From positions 1 through 39,933 of the forward strand of contig CANHGK010000021.1 in NCBI GenBank assembly GCA_947460235.1: DNA of 39,933 nucleotides. The letters run 5' to 3'. The position numbers and the translations under genes were made by a program. Below, piece after piece: positions 33,756-39,933 of the stretch (position 1 is its first letter; each line of letters opens with the position of its first letter). This DNA is from Paenibacillaceae bacterium (lineage in GTDB: Bacteria > Bacillota > Bacilli > Paenibacillales > CANHGK01). Under the pieces are notes generated by a model. That model did no database searches and was not told where the DNA came from. It saw nothing but the letters and a program-made list of their open reading frames with translations.

Positions 33756-34138
33756 ACAACGAAAAAGGTAGTGTAATTCTAGAAACGGCGATTTGGATCT
33801 TTCCGATGTTGCTGTTGATCGTTGTCATTTCATTATTGATCCAAAGTTGGGGAGTCATTTGGGAAATTCGTATGCACCATCCATACGCAAATCAATTGAA
33901 TCTTTTTACAACACAACAAATTTTAGAATTGACTGAAGATATTAAACAAAAAATTTTTGCGCAATTTAACGTCGGCAAAGCACAAGTGCAAACGATTGTT
34001 GAAATACACTCGGAAAACATGACAATTACTCAGTTTTGTACGATGCGTATTAGCTGGAAAATCGACATTTTTCGAGCGCTTTATCCTCTCCAAGAGTCAT
34101 GGAATATGCCTGTCGTTTGCGCAAATGGACACAAATAA
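33752..34138 (+). CDS. Second TadE-like pseudopilin
   Basis: 128 residues; TTG start overlapping the previous stop (TTGA), with AGGGTGAG upstream. A 6-residue leader MNNEKG precedes SVILETAIWIFPMLLLIVVI, with Glu at +5 and an amphipathic hydrophobic helix, the standard TadE beginning (compare the Pfam TadE motif). The external part is about 95 residues, with two Cys (FCTMR, VVCANG). Last gene of the Tad-like locus. No terminator is obvious before the nrd promoter region. Confidence 0.72.
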   Translation: MNNEKGSVILETAIWIFPMLLLIVVISLLIQSWGVIWEIRMHHPYANQLNLFTTQQILELTEDIKQKIFAQFNVGKAQVQTIVEIHSENMTITQFCTMRISWKIDIFRALYPLQESWNMPVVCANGHK

Positions 34139-34143
34139 TGCCG

Positions 34144-34172
34144 TTGACAACCACTAGATATAGGTGTTATCT
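34144..34172 (+). promoter_or_regulatory. Promoter for nrdAB
   Basis: A consensus TTGACA (34144-34149), a 17-base spacer and TTATCT (34167-34172); read with an 18-base spacer, the -10 is TATCTT with an upstream TG. A 120-base leader precedes nrdA. Confidence 0.65.
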
Positions 34173-34198
34173 TTAGTTCTGCAAACAACATATTGTGT
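34151..34198 (+). promoter_or_regulatory. Pair of NrdR-box-like sites
   Basis: CCACTAGATATAGGTG (34151-34166) lies between the -35 and -10, and AAACAACATATTGTGT (34183-34198) just downstream. Both resemble the NrdR consensus ACACwATATATwGTGT imperfectly. Their spacing of 32 bp puts them on the same DNA face, as in known NrdR box pairs. NrdR is the usual repressor of ribonucleotide reductase genes; no nrdR gene is in the window. Confidence 0.6.
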
Positions 34199-34293
34199 GG
34201 CAAACATTCAGGTGCCTCAATCGGTATCTGGATTTTTAATCTCCGTATCGCTCTAGGACATTGTCGCACAACATATACCAGGGAGGATGCAAG

Positions 34294-36519
34294 ATGGATA
34301 TTATTAAACGCAATGCGCAACGCGAAGAACTGATTTTTTCGAAATTATCAAGAGTAATTCATTTTGGATGTGACGATTACCCAGAGTGTAGTCCACTAGA
34401 TCTCGAAATGGCGCTCTTGCCTCATTTTAAGCACGGGATTACAACAAAGGAAATTCAAAACATCCTTATTCGCGTTGCAGTTGAGAAAACATCCATCGAG
34501 GAACCAAGTTGGCAATACGTTGCGGCAAAATTACTTTCATATGATTTGTATAAAGATGCAGCGTTGTCACGCGACTACGAAGAATTCGGATACGGACCAT
34601 TTTATCCAATGGTTGAAGAATTAACGAAACGTGGATTGTACGGTAAGTACATTATGGATACATATTCAAAAGAAGAAATTGATGAACTCGGCAATTATAT
34701 CAAACCGGAACGTGACTTTTTATTCAACTATATCGGGTTGAAAACCCTTTCAGATCGTTATACGATCAAAACGTTCGAAGGTGAAATTTTTGAATTACCA
34801 CAAGAATTATTTATGGGCGTTGCGATGCACCTTGCATTGAAAGAAGCAGATCGCGTGCAATGGGCGAAAAACTTTTATGATGTGCTCAGCGAATTGAAGA
34901 TGACGGTAGCTACACCGACTCTAGCAAATGCTCGCAAGCCATTCCATCAATTGTCCAGTTGCTTCATTGATACAGTGGCGGATAATTTATGGGGGATCTA
35001 TAATACGGACGCAAACTTTGCGCAAGTCTCCAAACATGGCGGTGGTATGGGGATCTATATCGGGAAAATCCGTAGCCGTGGTTCAAACATTCGTGGATAC
35101 AAAGGTGTTGCCGGTGGTGTCGTTCCGTGGATTAAAAACTATAACAATACTGCAATCGCGGTTGACCAACTTGGTGTTCGAAGTGGTGCAGTTGCCATCT
35201 ACCTTGATATTTGGCACAAAGACGTTCTTGATTTCTTAAGCTTAAAAACAAATAATGGCGACGACCGGATGAAAGCGCACGATATTTTCCCGGGCGTATG
35301 CATTCCTGATATATTCATGAAAGCAGTCAAAGAACGCGGAACATGGTACTTGTTTGATCCGCATGAAGTTCGTGCTGTGATGGGTTATGCGATAGAAGAT
35401 TCATGGGGTGAAGAGTTTGAGCGCCGCTATCAAGCGTGTATTGATCACCCAACATTGACTAAGGAAGAAATTCCTGCAATGGAAATTATGAAAATGATTT
35501 TGAAGAGCACCTTTGAAACAGGTACACCGTTTATTTTCTATCGTGATACGGTAAACCGTTCAAACCCGAACAAACATGCAGGAATGATCTATTGTTCGAA
35601 CTTGTGCACAGAGATTTGTCAAAACATGAGTCCTTCGGAATTGATTCAAACTGTTCACGAAGATGGAGTCATTACTACGAAAGTAAAATCCGGTGATTAT
35701 GTAGTTTGTAACTTATCGTCCTTGAATTTGGGACGGACAAGCACAAAAGAAGATATTGAACGTGTTGTCACATGCCAAATGCGAATGATGGACAACGTCA
35801 TCGATTTGAACTATTATCCAATTCCGCAAGCGGAAATTACGAACAAGAAGTATCGTGCCGTTGGACTTGGCACAAGCGGATATCACCAAATGCTTGCACA
35901 AAGCCAAGTTTCATGGGAATCTGAGGATCACTTGAAAGTTGCAGATGAAGTTTACGAATGGATTAACTTCTGTGCGATCAAAGCATCCATGGAAATCTCA
36001 AAAGAAAAAGGCGCATACCCTGCATTTGAAGGAAGCGAATGGCAAACGGGTGAATACTTCACTTCACGTCATTATGAATCTGATGCTTGGAATGAATTGA
36101 AAGATCAAGTAGCTAAACATGGTGTGCGTAATGCATGGATGTTTGCGATTGCACCAACTGCGTCTACTTCATTAATTGCAGGTTCTACGGCAGGAACTGA
36201 CCCTGTATACAGTAAGTTCTGGGTTGAAGAGAAGAAAAATGCAGTCATTCCGCAAACGGCACCAAACCTTAATAAACAAACGTTCTGGTTCTATAAAGAA
36301 GCACATCACATCGATCAACAATGGAGTATAAAAGCAGCTGGTGTTCGTCAGCGTCATATCGATCAAGCACAATCGTTTAATTTGTACATTACGCCTCAAA
36401 TTTCAGCAAAAGAGTTCTTGAATTTGTATGTCTCTGCGTGGGAAAATGGTGTGAAGACGGTATACTATTGTCGTAACCAAAGCCTTGAAGTGGAAGATTG
36501 CGCAAGCTGTTCCGCATAA
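34294..36519 (+). CDS. nrdA: Class I ribonucleotide reductase, large (alpha) subunit
   Basis: 741 residues from ATG 34294, with AGGGAGG 7 bases upstream. An N-terminal ATP-cone (about 1-90) begins MDIIKRNAQREELIFSKLSR. Active-site residues: Cys223 (QLSSCF), Asn436-Cys438-Glu440 (SNLCTE, matching E. coli 437/439/441) and Cys472 (VVCNLSSLNLG). The C-terminal redox pair is Cys736/Cys739 (CASC). It reduces ribonucleotides to deoxyribonucleotides with NrdB. The full ATP-cone and absence of an adjacent nrdI argue for an NrdAB-like rather than NrdEF (class Ib) enzyme, although Ib is the common type in Bacillus. Subclass assignment is tentative. Confidence 0.93.
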   Translation: MDIIKRNAQREELIFSKLSRVIHFGCDDYPECSPLDLEMALLPHFKHGITTKEIQNILIRVAVEKTSIEEPSWQYVAAKLLSYDLYKDAALSRDYEEFGYGPFYPMVEELTKRGLYGKYIMDTYSKEEIDELGNYIKPERDFLFNYIGLKTLSDRYTIKTFEGEIFELPQELFMGVAMHLALKEADRVQWAKNFYDVLSELKMTVATPTLANARKPFHQLSSCFIDTVADNLWGIYNTDANFAQVSKHGGGMGIYIGKIRSRGSNIRGYKGVAGGVVPWIKNYNNTAIAVDQLGVRSGAVAIYLDIWHKDVLDFLSLKTNNGDDRMKAHDIFPGVCIPDIFMKAVKERGTWYLFDPHEVRAVMGYAIEDSWGEEFERRYQACIDHPTLTKEEIPAMEIMKMILKSTFETGTPFIFYRDTVNRSNPNKHAGMIYCSNLCTEICQNMSPSELIQTVHEDGVITTKVKSGDYVVCNLSSLNLGRTSTKEDIERVVTCQMRMMDNVIDLNYYPIPQAEITNKKYRAVGLGTSGYHQMLAQSQVSWESEDHLKVADEVYEWINFCAIKASMEISKEKGAYPAFEGSEWQTGEYFTSRHYESDAWNELKDQVAKHGVRNAWMFAIAPTASTSLIAGSTAGTDPVYSKFWVEEKKNAVIPQTAPNLNKQTFWFYKEAHHIDQQWSIKAAGVRQRHIDQAQSFNLYITPQISAKEFLNLYVSAWENGVKTVYYCRNQSLEVEDCASCSA

Positions 36520-36537
36520 GATCTGGAGGGACTTACA

Positions 36538-37575
36538 TTGGAATTATCGAAAAAGAAATTGTTTAATGAGCACGGAGATCGTGATTGGGGCAAACGTCGC
36601 ATGATCGGTGGTAATACGACAAACTTAATCGAATTAAATAACGTAAAGTATGAATGGGCTACAAAAATGTATCGCCAGATGATGAATAATTTCTGGATTC
36701 CTGAAGAAATTCCGCTCGCACAAGATGCGAAGGACTACAAAAATTTAACTCAGTTCGAACGTCAAAGTTATGACAAAATTATTAGTTTTCTAATTTTTTT
36801 GGATTCACTGCAAACTTCGAATTTACCAAATGTAAATGAATATATTACTGCACCGGAAGTAAACTTGTGCTTAACCGTGCATACATTCCAGGAAGCCGTG
36901 CATAGCCAAAGTTACTCATATATTTTAGATAGTGTATGTTCTGCGGAAGTGCGTGATCGGATTTATAATGAATGGCGTGAGGACAAGCACTTGCTTCGCC
37001 GCAATCGTTTAATTACTGATTTGTATGAGCGATTTATCGATGAACCAACAAGTGAAAACTTAGTGCGTACGATCATGGCGAACTACATCCTAGAAGGAAT
37101 CTATTTCTATAGCGGATTTAGCTTCTTCTATGCACTTGGTCGGATGGGCAAAATGCTTGGGACGGTTTCGGAGATCAAATATATCCAACGTGATGAATTG
37201 ACGCATTTGGCATTGTTTCAAGGCATTTTCCGAGAAATTCGACGTGAGAATCCTGATTTGTTTACCAATGAGTTACTTGCAGATTTGAATACAATGATGC
37301 GAACTGCCGTTGAACACGAAATTACATGGGGTCAATATATTACGAATAATCAAATCAACGGTCTGAGCAATGAGATATTGGACCAATATATTAAGTATTT
37401 ATCCAATGAGCGGATGCGTAAAATCGGTTTAGATGTGTTGTATCCAGAAGTGATAGAACATCCAATGAAATGGGTGGAAAGCTTCAGTAACATGAACTCA
37501 ATGAAAACCGATTTCTTCGAACAAAAAGTTACGAATTACACGAAATCTTCGAACTTAAATTGGGATGACATGTAA
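36538..37575 (+). CDS. nrdB: Class I ribonucleotide reductase, small (beta) subunit
   Basis: 345 residues; TTG start with CTGGAGGG 7 bases upstream. All metal ligands are visible: Asp89 (FLDSLQTSN), Glu119 and His122 (QEAVHSQSY), Glu186 (YILEGIYF), and Glu220 and His223 (RDELTH). The radical tyrosine is Tyr126, at Glu119 plus 7 as in E. coli (115/122), so this is a tyrosyl-radical enzyme, not the Phe variant of Chlamydia. The generator of the tyrosyl radical for the alpha subunit; 18 bases downstream of nrdA. Confidence 0.94.
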   Translation: MELSKKKLFNEHGDRDWGKRRMIGGNTTNLIELNNVKYEWATKMYRQMMNNFWIPEEIPLAQDAKDYKNLTQFERQSYDKIISFLIFLDSLQTSNLPNVNEYITAPEVNLCLTVHTFQEAVHSQSYSYILDSVCSAEVRDRIYNEWREDKHLLRRNRLITDLYERFIDEPTSENLVRTIMANYILEGIYFYSGFSFFYALGRMGKMLGTVSEIKYIQRDELTHLALFQGIFREIRRENPDLFTNELLADLNTMMRTAVEHEITWGQYITNNQINGLSNEILDQYIKYLSNERMRKIGLDVLYPEVIEHPMKWVESFSNMNSMKTDFFEQKVTNYTKSSNLNWDDM

Positions 37576-37599
37576 TTTTGCTTGTTTTCCAGGATGCGG

Positions 37600-37638
37600 A
37601 AAAAGGAAGAGGGCATTAATCCTCTTCCTTTTTTTTAT
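37600..37638 (+). terminator. Strong rho-independent terminator after nrdB
   Basis: AAAAAGGAAGAGG (37600-37612) pairs perfectly with CCTCTTCCTTTTT (37621-37633), loop of 8, followed by further T residues. Confidence 0.9.
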
Positions 37639-37798
37639 ATAAATTTCGATAAAAATCGGTATGAAAGTTAGACGAATGACTAGACGTTTACATAAAAATT
37701 AATTACTATAGAAATGTTGAACAATTTTTAGTGCGTTGTGCAAATGTTTGTTTAGAATATTTAATCGTTTTTATATTTATATTATGAGGTGACCGAGG
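37639..37798 (+). other. AT-rich gap before the GH31 gene
   Basis: About 160 AT-rich bases with no credible gene. A weak promoter-like pair, TTGTGC (37736-37741) and TATTTA (37758-37763) with 16 bases between, is the best candidate for the downstream gene. No cre site or palindromic operator stood out. Confidence 0.35.
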
Positions 37799-39933
37799 TT
37801 GCAAACCAGCGAAACGATACATCCCGATAAAAACCCCAAAAAAATAAAGCAATCGGTTCAAACGACCGGAGATTTCGTCTCAGGTAAGATTGACTCGAAT
37901 GTTTATATTGCTGCGGGTCAGCATGCACTCCTCGCTCTTCATTGGATCACTTCTTCGATCGTTCGTGTGAAATTAAGTTTTCGTACGGTAATTGATTGGA
38001 ATACAACTATCGCCGTTCAGAAACAAGGAAATTATCAAGGTGAGTTACACGTTACAGAGTCATCAGATCGTGTCGTAATTGCGAGCGGTTCGATTACAGC
38101 AATTATTTATAAGTCACCAATGACAGTAGAGTTTTATCGTGCAGACGGTTCGCTTGTTTGGGGAACCGATGAATGGTCATGGGATTCCAAAGGTACGTTA
38201 ACATGTAGCGGTCCGCTTACGGGTCAAACACAAATTTATGGGATGGGCGAAACTACTGGCTTTTTAAACAAACGCGGCGAGCGATATACGATGTGGAACT
38301 CTGACGTATATTCACCGCATGTTGCTCAAATGGAAAGCTTATATTTATCTGTTCCTTTTATGATTATGTTTGAAAATGGTAACGCAAGTGGTGTGTATTT
38401 GGATAATCCAGGAAAAGTTTCGTTTGACTTCCGTGCACGTACGGATGGGTTTATCGTTCAGGCACCAACTGGTGATTTTGATTTTTACATCATGGCCGGT
38501 CAAGGATTGCCGGAAGTATTAAATGATTACACATTACTTACAGGCCGGATGGCAATGCCACCGAAATGGTCGATTGGCTATCATCAGTCTCGTTACAGTT
38601 ATATGAACCAAGAAGAAGTGATCAATATTGCGAAGCAATTCCGTGAGCGCAATATTCCTTGTGATGTCATTTATCTCGACATTCATTACATGGATGAATA
38701 CCGTGTATTCACATTCGATAAATTTCGATTCCCTGCACCAGATCAATTAGTCAACACACTAAAAGAAATGGGGATTCGTGTAATTCCAATTGTTGATCCG
38801 GGTGTAAAAAAGGACCCTAAATATACGGTCTACCAACAAGGAATTAAGAAAGATTATTTTTGCCGCAAAATTGAAGGTGAAATCTTCTATGGTAGCGTTT
38901 GGCCGGGCGAGTGCGCATTCCCTGATTTCAGTAATCCACAAGTAGCAACATGGTGGGCTAATATGCATCAGTTCTATTTGGATTTGGGCATGGAAGGCAT
39001 TTGGAATGATATGAATGAACCAGCTGTATTTAATGAATCCAAAACAATGGATTTAGATGTACTTCATGATAACGAGGGAACACCGAGAACACATGAAGAA
39101 ATTCATAATATGTTTGGTTTGTATATGACGCGTGCAACTTATGATGGTTTGAAACGTTTATTGAACGGTAAACGACCATTTTTATTAACACGTGCGGGTT
39201 ATTCCGGAATTCAACGGTATGGTTCGGTTTGGACGGGGGATAATCGTAGTTTCTGGGAGCATTTAGCCTTGGCTTCTCCTATGTTGTTAAACATGGGGCT
39301 TTCAGGAGTTGCATTCTCGGGTACAGATATTGGTGGATTTGCGCATCACGCGACTGGTGAGTTGTTAGCGCGTTGGACACAAATTGGCGCATTATCACCT
39401 TTTTGTCGTAATCACAGTGCAATAGATACCGTCAACCAAGAACCATGGGCATTTGGTGATGAAATCGAACGGATTTGCAAAAAATACATTGAACTCCGTT
39501 ACCAGTGGATGCCGATGATCTATACGTTATTCGAGGAAAGCGCACGTACAGGTGCACCGATTTTGCGTCCACTTGTATGGGAATTTCCGCATGACACAAA
39601 AACGTATCAAATTAGCGATCAATGGTTATTAGGTAGTTCAATCATGGTTGCTCCGATTGACCGTCCGAATACGGAACATAGAATTGTCTATTTACCTGAA
39701 GGAACATGGTATGATTATTGGACAGGGGAAGCAATTCAAGGTGGCAAGTATATTATGGTTCATGCGCCGCTTGATACATTGCCTATCATGATTCGCGCAG
39801 GTTCGATGTTGGTGGAAGACGCTGTGAAATTGCATATCGATGCAACGGTTACTGAACCGCTGAAGATTAATATCTATGTTGATCCCGCAACAGGTAAAGC
39901 GGAAGGTACGTTATATGAAGATGACGGATCAAC
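37799..39933 (+). CDS. GH31 alpha-glucosidase (3' end outside window)
   Basis: About 711 residues are visible from a TTG start with GAGGTGA 6 bases upstream; roughly the last 70-100 residues are probably missing. There is no signal peptide, so it is likely cytoplasmic. The N-terminal beta domain has GQTQIYGMGETTGFLNKRG. The catalytic barrel carries the nucleophile Asp404 in GIWNDMNEPAVF and acid/base Asp481 in VWTGDNRSFW, plus the substrate-site text FSGTDIGGFAHH. The expected role is release of glucose from the non-reducing ends of maltose or maltodextrin. It complements the pgmB-mapA maltose module at the other end of the window. It does not appear as a closed reading frame because the window ends first. 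Confidence 0.93.
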   Translation, partial: MQTSETIHPDKNPKKIKQSVQTTGDFVSGKIDSNVYIAAGQHALLALHWITSSIVRVKLSFRTVIDWNTTIAVQKQGNYQGELHVTESSDRVVIASGSITAIIYKSPMTVEFYRADGSLVWGTDEWSWDSKGTLTCSGPLTGQTQIYGMGETTGFLNKRGERYTMWNSDVYSPHVAQMESLYLSVPFMIMFENGNASGVYLDNPGKVSFDFRARTDGFIVQAPTGDFDFYIMAGQGLPEVLNDYTLLTGRMAMPPKWSIGYHQSRYSYMNQEEVINIAKQFRERNIPCDVIYLDIHYMDEYRVFTFDKFRFPAPDQLVNTLKEMGIRVIPIVDPGVKKDPKYTVYQQGIKKDYFCRKIEGEIFYGSVWPGECAFPDFSNPQVATWWANMHQFYLDLGMEGIWNDMNEPAVFNESKTMDLDVLHDNEGTPRTHEEIHNMFGLYMTRATYDGLKRLLNGKRPFLLTRAGYSGIQRYGSVWTGDNRSFWEHLALASPMLLNMGLSGVAFSGTDIGGFAHHATGELLARWTQIGALSPFCRNHSAIDTVNQEPWAFGDEIERICKKYIELRYQWMPMIYTLFEESARTGAPILRPLVWEFPHDTKTYQISDQWLLGSSIMVAPIDRPNTEHRIVYLPEGTWYDYWTGEAIQGGKYIMVHAPLDTLPIMIRAGSMLVEDAVKLHIDATVTEPLKINIYVDPATGKAEGTLYEDDGS

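Noticed and set aside
34260-34280. Third NrdR-like box (CACAACATATACC)
   Set aside because: Too poor a match on the right half and not spaced like the other pair.

Overview
The window reads as a low-to-moderate G+C chromosome segment of an endospore-forming member of the Bacilli. Evidence is the prkA-yhbH-spoVR sporulation trio, a YktB (DUF1054) protein, a two-GTPase-domain DynA-type dynamin, parE-parC, strong AGGAGG-type ribosome sites and frequent GTG/TTG starts. A Paenibacillaceae- or Alicyclobacillaceae-like host is my guess; nothing here fixes the genus. Both ends cut genes: prkA lacks its N-terminal part and the GH31 glucosidase lacks its C-terminus. No rRNA, tRNA, CRISPR array, transposase or phage gene was seen, and no gap between genes exceeds about 225 bases.

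Layout. (1) 1-3188, plus strand: prkA (partial), yhbH, spoVR. A large two-way terminator separates them from (2) 3283-7060, minus strand: yktB, then pgmB-mapA, in which maltose is phosphorolysed and the beta-glucose-1-phosphate is turned into glucose-6-phosphate. The GH31 alpha-glucosidase at the far right end fits the same maltodextrin theme. (3) 7184-17283, plus: a cell-envelope block. It holds MoxR ATPase, DUF58 protein and membrane transglutaminase in a tight operon, then a secreted protein with a long Thr/Pro/Asn/Gly linker, a 199-residue uncharacterised protein with its own promoter, an AMIN/Amidase_3 cell-wall hydrolase and an S-layer-homology-like secreted protein. Three of these exported proteins share 'TPTP'-type linkers. 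nth (endonuclease III) is coupled to the last gene and is followed by a terminator.

(4) 18007-28947, plus: dynA, a membrane-anchored SGNH hydrolase, an ABC ATPase plus permease pair, then parE and parC (topoisomerase IV), with short or overlapping junctions and no visible internal terminator. A 27-bp-stem two-way terminator ends this block against (5) a minus-strand redoxin (29021-29578), whose upstream region carries a 22-bp palindrome.

(6) 29721-34138, plus: a compact Tad/Flp-pilus-like locus. It has an unknown 158-residue protein, a CpaF/TadA ATPase, one unusual platform protein, a Flp-like prepilin, and three small proteins with short G-cleavage leaders of TadE/TadG type. No prepilin peptidase, secretin, TadZ or second platform protein is present in the window. 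(7) 34294-37575, plus: class I ribonucleotide reductase alpha and beta subunits behind a promoter overlapped by two NrdR-box-like sequences spaced 32 bp, closed by a strong terminator. (8) 37799 to the end: GH31 alpha-glucosidase.

The most interesting parts are the reduced Tad-like locus and the envelope block with recurring TPTP linkers.
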